64,000 nt of DNA from Hyphomicrobiales bacterium (GCA_900465675.1 UBJR01000004.1:1-64000); one strand, 5' to 3'. Numbered from the stretch's first letter, positions 36,018 through 44,693 are shown. A program made the numbers and translations. The notes: generated from the sequence alone by a model not told the origin.

Positions 36018-37184
36018 CTATTCGAAGACAATTGCAGGCGCCGGACGCTGCGGCTGTCCGCCGACCTCCGCCCAGACCTTAGCAGCGATGTCCTTATAGA
36101 TACCGGCAACGATGCCGTTCGGCTCGGAAGCCACCAGCGGGGTCCCGGCATCCGACGTTTCGCGGATGTTAATCGTCAGCGGCACTTCGCCGAGGAACGG
36201 TACGCCGATGCGCTCGGCTTCCTTGCGGGCGCCGCCATGGCCGAAGATATCGTAGCGGGTGCCGGTATCGGGAGCGATGAAATAGCTCATGTTCTCGACG
36301 ATGCCGAGAACCGGAACTTCAACCTTCTTGAACATGTTGAGGCCCTTGCGGGCATCGATCAGCGCCAGATCCTGCGGCGTCGAGACGATGACGGCGCCGG
36401 CGAGCGGCACCTGCTGGGCCATAGTCAACTGCGCGTCGCCGGTGCCGGGTGGCATATCGACGACGAGAACGTCGAGTTCGCCCCATGCGACTTCGCGCAG
36501 CATCTGCATCAGCGCCGACTGCACCATCGGGCCGCGCCAGATCATCGCGGTTTCCTCATCGACGAGGAAGCCCATCGACATGACCTTGAGGCCGTAATTT
36601 TCCATCGGGTTGATGATGCGGCCGTCGATCTGCGTCGGACGGCCGGAGATCTTCAGGAGGCGCGGCATCGACGGGCCGTAGATATCGGCATCGAGGATGC
36701 CAACCTTCAGGCCATTGGCGAGCAGGCCGAGCGCCAGATTGACTGCAGTGGTCGACTTGCCGACGCCGCCCTTACCGGAGGCGACGGCGATGATCGCACC
36801 GATGCCGGGCACGCCGATCTTGCCGCTGCGCTGCTGCTGGGGCTGCGGGGCGTGAGAATGGGAATGGCCGTGGTGATCGTGCTCGGCATGGGATGCGGCC
36901 GGACGGGCGGCGGGCGCGGTTTGCGAGGCGGCCTTCTTGTCGGCGGTCAGCGTGACCAGCGCGCCCTTGACGCCCGGCATTTCCTTGATGACGCGCTCGG
37001 CGGCCTGGCGCAGCGGCTCGAGTTCCCTTGCCCGTTCGGCAGGCACGGTGATGGAGAAATAGACCTTGGCATCGGAAATGAAGACGTCGGACACCATGCC
37101 GAGCTCGACAATATTGTGTTCGAGATCGGGACCGCGCACGGTCTTCAGCGTTTCAAGAACCTGTTCCTTGGTGACCTCAGTCAT
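36018..37184 (-). CDS. Mrp/ApbC-type P-loop ATPase, iron-sulfur carrier family
   Basis: 388 residues. The N-terminal MIP18-like domain (about 1-85, KTVRGPDLEHNIVELGMV) is joined by a Pro/His linker (HAEHDHHGHSHSH) to a MinD-type ATPase with deviant Walker A (VASGKGGVGKSTTAVNLA), LDADIYGPSMP and VVDMPPGTGDAQLT. Mrp proteins carry Fe-S clusters to targets. The CxxC after ENMS in E. coli Mrp is missing here (ENMSYFIAPDTGTRYD), as is common in alphaproteobacteria. GAGGAAT precedes the ATG at 37184, which fits the domain start. Confidence 0.92.
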   Translation of the reverse strand: MTEVTKEQVLETLKTVRGPDLEHNIVELGMVSDVFISDAKVYFSITVPAERARELEPLRQAAERVIKEMPGVKGALVTLTADKKAASQTAPAARPAASHAEHDHHGHSHSHAPQPQQQRSGKIGVPGIGAIIAVASGKGGVGKSTTAVNLALGLLANGLKVGILDADIYGPSMPRLLKISGRPTQIDGRIINPMENYGLKVMSMGFLVDEETAMIWRGPMVQSALMQMLREVAWGELDVLVVDMPPGTGDAQLTMAQQVPLAGAVIVSTPQDLALIDARKGLNMFKKVEVPVLGIVENMSYFIAPDTGTRYDIFGHGGARKEAERIGVPFLGEVPLTINIRETSDAGTPLVASEPNGIVAGIYKDIAAKVWAEVGGQPQRPAPAIVFE

Positions 37185-37659
37185 GCATTCCTCACGCGTA
37201 TCTTTGCAGACACGTAGATAGTGGAGGGCTGCGCCTTCGCCAAACGAAATCGGCAATGAGGAACGGAAAACGCGCGATCGAATTCCGTTGCGGCCATCTG
37301 GTCCGCCAGGCTTTCGCCTCGATGGCCGCAACGGTCTCCCCGAGAACCGGCGCGATCAGACCGACCTAGCGCAATGGCCAAAAATGACCAGAGACAAAAT
37401 CTCACTAATAATTGGGGGGTGGGCACGATGGCGAAGGCGCCGTCACATAAAAGCAACAACCGCCGCCAGCGACCGGATGCAAGAGAAACGCATCTACAAT
37501 CGTGGGCGGCGGCTGGCCGAAACGGCGCCATTCTTGGCGCTCTCTTCAAAGTCCCCTCTGGACCTCTGCCAGATAAGAAGCAAGGTGCATGCCAAGTGCT
37601 GCGCTTGGCATTGCGCGAGCCCGGCTGTATGGCGTGGGTGACCAGAATGGGCGACGACG
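37185..37659. other. Long intergenic region with a 14-bp stem-loop
   Basis: 475 bp between two divergent genes. A perfect inverted repeat with 14-bp arms, CCGTTGCGGCCATC (37285-37298) and GATGGCCGCAACGG (37321-37334), encloses 22 bases. On the plus strand an ORF from 37428 (after GGGGGGTGGG) runs to 37685 and overlaps the next gene; it is basic, resembles no family I know and is probably not coding. The right part is the promoter region of the Rsm22-like gene. Confidence 0.55.
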
Positions 37660-38634
37660 ATGGAACTGCCGAAGATCTTGCGTGAACGGGTGGAAGCGAT
37701 GCTTGAGGGCCAGCCGCTGGATGCGCTGAAGCGTGCTTCGGCGCGCCTTTCCAGCCGCTATCGGCAGGAGTTGCGTGATGGCAGCTTTCACATCAGCGAC
37801 CAGCTTGCGGCCCATGCCTACCTCGCGGCGCGGCTGCCCGCGACCTATGCGGCGATCCGCGCCGCTTTCGAGATGATCGCCGGGGTGCGGCCTGATTTCG
37901 AGCCGCAGCGATTTATCGATGTCGGCGCCGGTCCGGGCTCGGCGCTTTGGGCCGCGGCCGATTGCTGGCCTGCGATTGGCGAAGCGACGATGGTGGAAGC
38001 CAGCACCGCGATCCGGCAGACGGGACAGAGCCTTTCGGAGGGTCTCGATTTTCCCGTGAGCTGGGTGGATGGCAATCTTCTCAAGGAGTTACCCTCACTG
38101 CCGCCTGCCGATCTCGTCACGCTTGCCTATGTTCTCGACGAGATCGAGCCGCACCAGATCGCTCCATCGATCGGCAAGCTCTGGGCCTTGACCCGCGACA
38201 CGCTGGTTATCATCGAGCCCGGCACGCCGGCCGGTTGGGACAGGATCCTGGCGGCTCGCGACGTTCTGCTTTCCAAGGGCGCACATATCGTTGCGCCCTG
38301 CACCCACGCCCTCGACTGTCCGATCGCCGCACCGGACTGGTGCCACTTCTCCCGGCGCGTTTCGCGCTCGAAGATCCATCGGCTGGTGAAGGATGCGGAA
38401 GTGCCGTGGGAGGATGAGAAATACATCTTCATCGCCGCCAGCCGCTTCCCCGTCGCGCTGCCCGACGCGCGGGTGATCGCCCCGCCACAGGGCTCCGGCA
38501 GCGTCATCAGACTGAAACTCTGCCAGGACGACGGACGTGCAGCGGAACAGACATTATCGAAAAGAGATGGGGCCGCTTTCAAATGGGCGCGGCGGGCCGA
38601 TTGGGGCGATGCCCGTGAAAAGGACAGCGGCTGA
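37660..38634 (+). CDS. Rsm22/METTL17-like ribosome-associated methyltransferase
   Basis: 324 residues of the Rsm22 family (PF09243). The SAM-type site is FIDVGAGPGSALWAA near residue 90. LAYVLDEIEPHQI and VIIEPGTPAGW are also typical, and a Cys cluster (CTHALDCPIAAPDWCHFSRR) follows near residue 210. Mitochondrial homologues act in small ribosomal subunit assembly and carry a 4Fe-4S cluster through such cysteines; the bacterial role is inferred. The start at 37660 fits the family. Confidence 0.88.
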   Translation: MELPKILRERVEAMLEGQPLDALKRASARLSSRYRQELRDGSFHISDQLAAHAYLAARLPATYAAIRAAFEMIAGVRPDFEPQRFIDVGAGPGSALWAAADCWPAIGEATMVEASTAIRQTGQSLSEGLDFPVSWVDGNLLKELPSLPPADLVTLAYVLDEIEPHQIAPSIGKLWALTRDTLVIIEPGTPAGWDRILAARDVLLSKGAHIVAPCTHALDCPIAAPDWCHFSRRVSRSKIHRLVKDAEVPWEDEKYIFIAASRFPVALPDARVIAPPQGSGSVIRLKLCQDDGRAAEQTLSKRDGAAFKWARRADWGDAREKDSG

Positions 38635-38679
38635 TCGCGCTGCCCATCTTTGAAGCTTGGTGATGATTTTTTCGGCAGG

Positions 38680-39408
38680 CTATTTGATCAGCCCGATGCG
38701 CAGCGCTTTGGCGACCGCCTGCGTGCGGTTGACGGTATCCAGCTTCTTCGTCGCGCGGTTCAGATAGTGGTTCACCGTATGCTCGGAGAGGCCGAGGATA
38801 TCGGCGATTTCGGCGCTGGTCTTGCCGGCAGCCGTCCAATTGAGGCAGTCGACCTCCCGGTCGGTCAGCGTATCGGTCAGGCGGTTGTCGAGATTGCGGA
38901 TCTCAGCCAGCCGGTCGAAGACATGGATGGCGATATAGGAGAGATTGCGCATCTCCTCCGGCGTATAGGGCTCGCGATCGCCAGCGAAGGAAACCGCGCC
39001 GCGCAGACCCGAAGGTTCATGCGTCGGGAAATAGGCGCAACGCACCATCCGGAAGCGCTCGAACAGCCCGGCGACCATCGCCGACTTGCCGTCGTCGCGC
39101 ACCCAGCCTTTTGACGTGTCATGGAAGAACGGTATGGACGAGGTGCGTAACCGGCGCAGCACGGGGCTGTTCATCATCAGCCCTTCCTGATCGTAGAGCG
39201 ACAGGAGTTCTGCCGGCCAGCTGGTGATGACGGTGGTACTCTGCAGTTCGAAGGATGTGATGGGCGGCAGGTTGAGAACCATGAAGGCACGGCTGCCGAA
39301 GGCGTCCGTTACCCGCTTCATGAAGCGGAAGATATCGAACTGGGTCTTCAGACCCGCTATCTCCTGGACATACCCGTCCGTCTGATCGGACGCTTGTGAC
39401 AAAGCCAT
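38680..39408 (-). CDS. LuxR-family regulator with autoinducer-binding-like domain
   Basis: 242 residues. The N-terminal part (about 20-165) resembles the autoinducer-binding fold, and the C-terminal LuxR helix-turn-helix is LTDREVDCLNWTAAGKTSAE followed by LGLSEHTVNHYL, about 175-235. No luxI-type synthase is in the window, so it would be a solo that senses another signal, or one made elsewhere. It stands alone, with an A/T-rich upstream region (39460-39540). Target genes are unknown. Confidence 0.87.
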   Translation of the reverse strand: MALSQASDQTDGYVQEIAGLKTQFDIFRFMKRVTDAFGSRAFMVLNLPPITSFELQSTTVITSWPAELLSLYDQEGLMMNSPVLRRLRTSSIPFFHDTSKGWVRDDGKSAMVAGLFERFRMVRCAYFPTHEPSGLRGAVSFAGDREPYTPEEMRNLSYIAIHVFDRLAEIRNLDNRLTDTLTDREVDCLNWTAAGKTSAEIADILGLSEHTVNHYLNRATKKLDTVNRTQAVAKALRIGLIK

Positions 39409-39635
39409 CTATTCTTCATCTTCCCGAGCTTGCGGTTCAGATCAACTGCGCTGCTAAATTGCTAAACCTAAAAAGAAAAATATGGTTCCCGGCCTTAAAA
39501 TGCGCGGCCGGTCGAAACTTGTAACTATTTGACGAACTATCGCAGTTGGTGTGATTCGCCGGCAAATCTCAATATGGTCCTCATCATAAGCATGCTCTTC
39601 TTTTGCGTCCACCCGATGAAACCATCACGCCCGCG

Positions 39636-40430
39636 TTACCGGCGTGGACCAAGCCTGACGCGCATGCCTTCCATGATGCTTCCGGCTGCCTCGCGCACGG
39701 GCTCTGCCCATTCCGTCAGCCGCTCCATCGTCAGCCGGTAGGCGGGGCCGGTGATCGAGACGCCGCCGACCAGGCTGCGATCGGGCGTCCAGATCGGCGC
39801 GGCGACGCAGCGGATACCCTGCTCGTGTTCTTCCCGGTCGAAAGCGCAGCCCTCCGTGCGGATGCTGGCGAGTTCGGCAAGCAGGCTTTCTGCTGACGCC
39901 AGGGTATTTTCGGTGAAGCGCTGAAACGGGATGGCGGCCGCAAGCGCGGCAACTGATGCCTCCGGCAGGACGGACAGAGCCGCCTTTCCGACGCCGGTGC
40001 AATAGACCGGCGAGGCATTGCCGATCTGCGAATACATGCGGACGGATTGCTGGCCCTCGACCTTGTCGAGATAGATGATCGAGGTGCCGCGGAGAACGCC
40101 GAGATGGACGGTCTCGCCGCTCATCGCCTGCAGGGCGCGCAGATGCGGCTCGGCGATCAGGCGGAATTCGTTCTTCGCCCAGCTGCGGGCGGCAAGATCG
40201 AGCAGGCGCAGTCCGGGCGAGTAGCGGCCCTCGCCATCGAGCTCCAGCAGTCCCTCCTCCACCAGATGCCCGAGCTGGCGATGCAGCGTGCCGCGCGGCT
40301 GGCCGGCCTGCGCCAATATGTCCGTGAAGCGCAGCGGCCTTTCGGCATGGGTCACCAGATCGAGCAGAACCATGAGTTTGCCGAGCGTTCCGGTGTCGTT
40401 TTCGCCTTCGGTGCCTTTTCGCGAGACCAT
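39636..40430 (-). CDS. IclR-family transcriptional regulator
   Basis: 264 residues from the ATG at 40430 (MVSRKGTEG). The winged HTH (about 18-80) includes LDLVTHAERPLRFTDILAQA and PRGTLHRQLGHLVEEGLLEL. The effector domain ends in GISIT-like GGVSITGPAYRL. The gene diverges from the SDR-dgoK-dgoA-lactonase operon and almost certainly controls it through the palindrome at 40510-40526. The effector is probably a sugar acid intermediate. The frame continues upstream across the operator and is not coding there. Confidence 0.93.
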   Translation of the reverse strand: MVSRKGTEGENDTGTLGKLMVLLDLVTHAERPLRFTDILAQAGQPRGTLHRQLGHLVEEGLLELDGEGRYSPGLRLLDLAARSWAKNEFRLIAEPHLRALQAMSGETVHLGVLRGTSIIYLDKVEGQQSVRMYSQIGNASPVYCTGVGKAALSVLPEASVAALAAAIPFQRFTENTLASAESLLAELASIRTEGCAFDREEHEQGIRCVAAPIWTPDRSLVGGVSITGPAYRLTMERLTEWAEPVREAAGSIMEGMRVRLGPRR

Positions 40431-40509
40431 CGATCGCCTACCGTTGTGACCGCCTGCGGTCTTGACAGAGAGGCCAACGTAAATCGATAATTCCACATAG
40501 TCAAATTGA

Positions 40510-40526
40510 GTTCCAAATAATGGAAC
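40510..40526. promoter_or_regulatory. Operator palindrome for the IclR regulator
   Basis: GTTCCA-AATAA-TGGAAC is a perfect 6-bp dyad with a 5-bp centre, in the divergent space between the IclR gene and the SDR operon. It ends 15 bp before the SDR start, just ahead of its GGGAGGA site. Spacing and symmetry are typical for IclR-type sites. Confidence 0.7.
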
Positions 40527-40541
40527 TACGGGAGGAATGCG

Positions 40542-41312
40542 GTGACGGGTGTATCGGCACGGTTTCCGGAATTCAGGGATCGGACGGTTCTGGTGACCGG
40601 CGGCGGATCGGGCATCGGCGCGGCCATCGTCGAGGGTTTCGCGCGTCAGGGCGCCAAAGTCTCCTTCATCGACATCGCCGAGGACGAGAGCCGCGCGCTT
40701 TCCTTGCGCCTGTCCCGTGACAGCGAGCACCCGGTGCATTTCTTCAAGGCAGATCTGCGCGATATCGAGGCTGTCAGGCAGACAGTCGATGCGGTTGTCG
40801 CTCAGTCCGGCCCGATCACTGTTCTTGTCAACAACGCCGCCCGCGACGACCGGCATGATTTCGATGCGGTGACGCCGGAATACTGGGACAACAACCAGGC
40901 GACCAACCTGCGCCATGTGTTCTTCACGGCGCAGGCCGTGGCGCCATCGATGCGGGAAGCCGGCGGCGGGGCGATCATCAACATGTCGTCGATCGCCTTC
41001 CTTTTGAACATGCCGGACTTTCCGGCCTATTCCACGGCCAAGGCCGCCGTCATCGGGTTGACCAAGAGCCTGGCGGGCAAGCTTGGGCCTGACAATATCC
41101 GCGTCAACTGCATCCTGCCCGGCATGATCGTCACCGAGCGGCAGATGAAGCTCTGGCTTACCGAAGAGGGGATCGCCAGGACCGTCGAGCGGCAGTGCCT
41201 GAAAAGGGTACTGAACGCCGACGCGATCGTCGGTCCTACATTATTTCTAGCATCCGATTGCGCGGCCGCAGTGACCGCGCAGTCCATGATTGTCGATGGA
41301 GGCATTTTCTGA
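40542..41312 (+). CDS. Short-chain dehydrogenase/reductase
   Basis: 256 residues, classical SDR: NAD(P) site TGGGSGIGAAIVEGFA, NNAAR, Ser in NMSSIAF, active-site YSTAK and downstream PGMIVTER. The start is GTG with GGGAGGA upstream. As first gene of an operon with dgoK, dgoA and an SMP-30 lactonase, it probably oxidises a sugar such as D-galactose to its lactone; L-fucose or arabinose types are alternatives. Its stop overlaps the dgoK start (TGATG). Confidence 0.92.
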   Translation: MTGVSARFPEFRDRTVLVTGGGSGIGAAIVEGFARQGAKVSFIDIAEDESRALSLRLSRDSEHPVHFFKADLRDIEAVRQTVDAVVAQSGPITVLVNNAARDDRHDFDAVTPEYWDNNQATNLRHVFFTAQAVAPSMREAGGGAIINMSSIAFLLNMPDFPAYSTAKAAVIGLTKSLAGKLGPDNIRVNCILPGMIVTERQMKLWLTEEGIARTVERQCLKRVLNADAIVGPTLFLASDCAAAVTAQSMIVDGGIF

Positions 41313-42229
41313 TGGCAAATCCCGCTTACGTCGCGGTTGACTGGGGTACGAGCAGTTTCCGGCTCTGGCTGATCGCCGAGGATGGCAGCGTGCTCGGCGA
41401 AAGCCGCGGCAGCGAGGGCATGACGGTGGCGGCGAAAACCGGCTTTGCCGAAGTGCTGGCTGCGCATCTCGACAAGGTCTCGGCACCGGCCGATCTCCCT
41501 GTCATCGCCTGCGGCATGGTCGGGGCCAAGCAGGGCTGGGTCGAGGCCGGTTATACCGACGTTCCGGCAACGCTTTCCTCGATCCTGACGGGTGCGGTCT
41601 CCGTTCCCGGCCAGAGCCGTGATATCCGCATCCTTCCGGGCCTCGCGCAGCGCGACAAGGCATCGCCCGATGTCATCCGCGGTGAGGAAACCCAGCTGCT
41701 GGGAGCGCTCGGCGCAGAAAGCACCGGCGCGCAGGCGGTCTGCATGCCCGGCACGCATTCCAAATGGGTGCATGTGCAGGACGGCGAAGTCATCGGTTTC
41801 TCGACCTTCATGACCGGCGAACTCTTCGACGCGATCACCAAGAATACGATCCTGTCGCATGCCGTTGCCGGCGCCGACCAGTCTCCAGCCGACAATTCGG
41901 CCTTCAAGGCATCGGTGACGGCTGCGTTCCACCAGCCGGCGATGGCGACCAATCTGCTCTTTACCGCCCGCTCCGGCCAGCTGCTGCATGGGCTGACGGC
42001 TGCCGGCGCGCAGGCGAAGATTTCCGGCACTCTGATCGGTCTCGAGATTGCCGGAGCGCTGTCGGATGCCGCCAACGATACGCCGATCGCGCTCGTCGCC
42101 TCCGGCCGCCTTCAGACGCTCTACGAAACCGCCTTCAAATCCCTGTCTCTTAAATTCACGACGATAGATGCCGATACGGCAGTGCTTCGCGGCCTCTCCG
42201 CAGCTGCTGCCGCCATCTGGTCAAAATAA
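41312..42229 (+). CDS. dgoK: 2-dehydro-3-deoxygalactonokinase
   Basis: 305 residues of the DgoK family. It phosphorylates 2-keto-3-deoxygalactonate with ATP. Signs: VAVDWGTSSFRLWLI (phosphate 1 motif), MPGTHSKWVHV, STFMTGELFDAI and GLEIAGAL. The start ATG overlaps the SDR stop by one base, so translation is coupled. It precedes dgoA by 13 bp, which uses its product. Confidence 0.95.
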   Translation: MANPAYVAVDWGTSSFRLWLIAEDGSVLGESRGSEGMTVAAKTGFAEVLAAHLDKVSAPADLPVIACGMVGAKQGWVEAGYTDVPATLSSILTGAVSVPGQSRDIRILPGLAQRDKASPDVIRGEETQLLGALGAESTGAQAVCMPGTHSKWVHVQDGEVIGFSTFMTGELFDAITKNTILSHAVAGADQSPADNSAFKASVTAAFHQPAMATNLLFTARSGQLLHGLTAAGAQAKISGTLIGLEIAGALSDAANDTPIALVASGRLQTLYETAFKSLSLKFTTIDADTAVLRGLSAAAAAIWSK

Positions 42230-42242
42230 GAAAGTTAAAGCC

Positions 42243-42875
42243 ATGAACCGTGTTCCTTTCCCCTCCATGAAGCGCCCACTGATCGCCATCCTGCGCGGCA
42301 TCAAGCCCGAGGAGACGGCAGGCGTCGTCGGCGCGCTGATCGAAAACGGCCTGACGGCGATCGAGATCCCGCTGAACTCGCCGGAACCCTTTAAGTCGAT
42401 CGAGATCGCAGCCAAGATGGCACCATCGGAGGTGCTGATCGGCGCCGGCACTGTGCTGACCACCGAGGCCGTCGATAGCCTGCACAATGCTGGCGGTAAG
42501 CTGCTGGTGACGCCGAATGTCGAGCCTGACGTGATCATCCGCGCCCATGGCTACGGCATGGTTTCGATGCCCGGCGTCTTCACGCCGACGGAAGCGCTTT
42601 CGGCAGCGCGCGCCGGCGCCACCGGTCTCAAGTTCTTCCCGGCAAGCGTGCTCGGCCCGTCCGGCATCACGGCGATCCGCGCCATCCTGCCGCCGGAACT
42701 CGTCATTGCGGCTGTCGGCGGCGTCTCGGACAAGAATTTTGCCGAATACACCAATGCGGGGATCAAGGCCTTCGGTCTCGGCACCAGCATCTACAAGCCA
42801 GGAATGACCGTTGTAGAGGTTGCCGAGCGCGCCAAGGCGACCATTTTAGCCTATGACGCAGCCGTAGGAGCATAG
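42243..42875 (+). CDS. dgoA: 2-dehydro-3-deoxy-6-phosphogalactonate aldolase
   Basis: 210 residues, KDPG/KDPGal class I aldolase. It splits the kinase product to pyruvate and glyceraldehyde 3-phosphate. Motifs: LIAILRGIKPEE, the Glu in AIEIPLNSPEP, GAGTVLT, and the Schiff-base Lys in TGLKFFPA. Start is the ATG at 42243 after AAGAAAG. It is followed by the lactonase after 5 bp. Confidence 0.95.
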   Translation: MNRVPFPSMKRPLIAILRGIKPEETAGVVGALIENGLTAIEIPLNSPEPFKSIEIAAKMAPSEVLIGAGTVLTTEAVDSLHNAGGKLLVTPNVEPDVIIRAHGYGMVSMPGVFTPTEALSAARAGATGLKFFPASVLGPSGITAIRAILPPELVIAAVGGVSDKNFAEYTNAGIKAFGLGTSIYKPGMTVVEVAERAKATILAYDAAVGA

Positions 42876-42880
42876 GCATT

Positions 42881-43771
42881 ATGACCGCTATTCATGAATT
42901 TGAAGGCAAAACACTTTGCGACACCAATTCCGTACTCGGTGAAGGCCCGACCTATGATCCGTCCACCGATACCGTGTGGTGGTTCAACATTCTCGGCAAG
43001 GAACTGCATGAGCTGACGCTTTCAAGCGGCAAGAAGAAGGTTCACGAGCTACCGTTCATGGCAAGCGTGCTTGCCCGTATCGACGACAAGCGGCAGCTGC
43101 TGGCGACCGAAGAGGGCCTGTTCGTCCGCGATGTCGCCGACGGCAAGCTGACCTTCTATGCGGCGCTCGAAAACGACCAACCGGAAAACCGCTCCAACGA
43201 CGGCCGCACGCATCAATCCGGCGCGCTGTGGATCGGCACGATGAGCAAGCGGGCGGAAAACCAGGCGGGCTCGATCTACCACGTCGCCAAGGGCGGCGTC
43301 GTCACCAAGATCTTCAGCGGCATCAGCATTCCGAACTCCATCTGCTTCTCGCCCGATGGCACGATCGGCTATTACACCGACACCCGGATCAGCCGCTTGA
43401 TGCGGGTGATGGTCGATCCGCAGACCGGTCTGCCCGCAGGCGAGCCGATTGTCATGGTCGACAGCATGGAGGATCCGGGTGGCATCGACGGTTCGGTCTG
43501 CGATGCCGACGGTTATATCTGGAACGCCCGCTGGGGTGCCGGTGTCGTCGACCGCTACAGCCCGGACGGATTGCGGATCGCCCGCTACAAGGTGCCCGCC
43601 GCCCAGCCCTCCTGCCCGGCCTTCATCGGCAAGGATGCCGACCGCCTGGCGGTGACGACGGCGTGGGAAGGTCTCGACGAGACGGCCCGTTCATCGCAGC
43701 CGCAGGCCGGAGCCCTGCTTGAACTTGGGGTGACGGTCAGAGGCGTATTCGATCCGGCCTTCGTGGTCTGA
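42881..43771 (+). CDS. SMP-30/gluconolactonase family lactonase
   Basis: 296-residue six-bladed propeller. Ca2+/active-site positions are visible: Glu in LGEGPTYDP, Asn-Asp in RSNDGRTHQSGALWIGTM, PNSICFSPDG and PGGIDGSVCDADGYIW. It hydrolyses a sugar lactone, presumably galactonolactone made by the SDR. It is the last gene of the operon, followed by a strong terminator. A dehydratase (DgoD) needed between lactonase and kinase is not in the operon. Confidence 0.92.
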   Translation: MTAIHEFEGKTLCDTNSVLGEGPTYDPSTDTVWWFNILGKELHELTLSSGKKKVHELPFMASVLARIDDKRQLLATEEGLFVRDVADGKLTFYAALENDQPENRSNDGRTHQSGALWIGTMSKRAENQAGSIYHVAKGGVVTKIFSGISIPNSICFSPDGTIGYYTDTRISRLMRVMVDPQTGLPAGEPIVMVDSMEDPGGIDGSVCDADGYIWNARWGAGVVDRYSPDGLRIARYKVPAAQPSCPAFIGKDADRLAVTTAWEGLDETARSSQPQAGALLELGVTVRGVFDPAFVV

Positions 43772-43791
43772 AACGGGTCAGAATTGATGAG

Positions 43792-43820
43792 AGGGGCATT
43801 CCTTCCGGAATGCCCCTTTT
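43792..43820 (+). terminator. Terminator of the dgo-like operon
   Basis: AGGGGCATTCC (43792-43802) and GGAATGCCCCT (43807-43817) form a perfect 11-bp stem around TTCC, followed by TTT. It lies 20 bp after the lactonase stop. Confidence 0.9.
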
Positions 43821-44015
43821 CTCGTTCCGCGACAGGAAATCTGCAGCCTTTGCGGTAAAAGTTCCCGAAAAATCGTGATTTTTTCCAAGTTTTTCAGCGG
43901 AACCAATAACCTGCCCACCCATTTTCCCCTTCGAACCGGCACGGCATGGACACCAGAAAACGAGGCGTCCGCCGCGCTAGAGATCACACTAGGGAATAAA
44001 AAAGGTAGGTACGAA

Positions 44016-44630
44016 ATGACACGCAAACTCCTGACGACCGTTGCCGCTGGCGCCCTGTTTGCCACGGCTTTCGCACCGGCAGCTTTCTCGCAGACGGCTC
44101 CGCAGCCTGCGGCCCCCGATGCGACCCAGTCGGCCCCGGCGGATGCCACCGCACCGAAGATGCCCGAGGTAACGGCACCGGCTGGTGATGCCGCACAGGC
44201 GCCCGCTCCGGCTGCATCGACTGACACGGCACAGGCCGCTGGCGGCACCTATCTGACCGAACAGGGTGCAGACCAGATCAGCGCCAACACCTATATCGGC
44301 CAGTCGGTCTATACCGGTCAGAACGAAAGCATCGGTAACGTCACCGACCTGATCATGAAGAAGGATGGCGGCCTCGTTGCTGCTGTCGTCGGTGTCGGCG
44401 GCTTCCTTGGTATTGGTCAGAAGAACGTCGCCGTGCCGATGGACAAGATCACCGTGGCCCAGAATACCCAGGACGGCAGCGTCAAGCTGACGACCACGGA
44501 AACGGCCGATAGCCTGAAGGCTGCGCCGGAGTTCAAGACCCTGCAGATGCAGGCAGCCGAGAAGGCTCCGGCAGCAACGGGTACAATGCCGACGGATAGC
44601 ACGGCAACCGGCTCGACCACGGCCAAGTAA
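44016..44630 (+). CDS. Exported PRC-barrel domain protein
   Basis: 204 residues. A signal peptide of about 25 residues (MTRKLLTTVAAGALFATAFA) is followed by an Ala/Pro/Thr-rich linker. A PRC-barrel covers about 85-165 (IGQSVYTGQNESIGNVTDLI, GGFLGIGQKNVAVPMDKI), and the tail is Thr/Ala-rich. Exported PRC-barrel proteins are frequent in rhizobia, often linked to stress or envelope functions; the role is unknown. The start at 44016 fits the signal peptide; the frame upstream to 43875 does not look coding. It has its own terminator. Confidence 0.9.
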   Translation: MTRKLLTTVAAGALFATAFAPAAFSQTAPQPAAPDATQSAPADATAPKMPEVTAPAGDAAQAPAPAASTDTAQAAGGTYLTEQGADQISANTYIGQSVYTGQNESIGNVTDLIMKKDGGLVAAVVGVGGFLGIGQKNVAVPMDKITVAQNTQDGSVKLTTTETADSLKAAPEFKTLQMQAAEKAPAATGTMPTDSTATGSTTAK

Positions 44631-44654
44631 CACCGCGCGGTGAGTATAGCGTAG

Positions 44655-44688
44655 ATGGCGGCGTCCTCAGGGGCGCCGCTATTTTTTT
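44655..44688 (+). terminator. Terminator of the PRC-barrel gene
   Basis: ATGGCGGCG (44655-44663) and CGCCGCTAT (44674-44682) pair with one wobble around a 10-base loop, followed by seven T (44682-44688). It ends just before the convergent EAL gene. Confidence 0.85.
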
Positions 44689-44693
44689 GGGGA

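Noticed and set aside
35755..36099. Short plus-strand ORFs before the Mrp gene
   Set aside because: No ribosome site, no family resemblance, and overlap with the Mrp 3' end.
43901..43930. Possible EcfG (general stress sigma) promoter before the PRC-barrel gene
   Set aside because: A GGAAC element is present, but no CGTT-like -10 element lies at the proper 16-17 bp distance.
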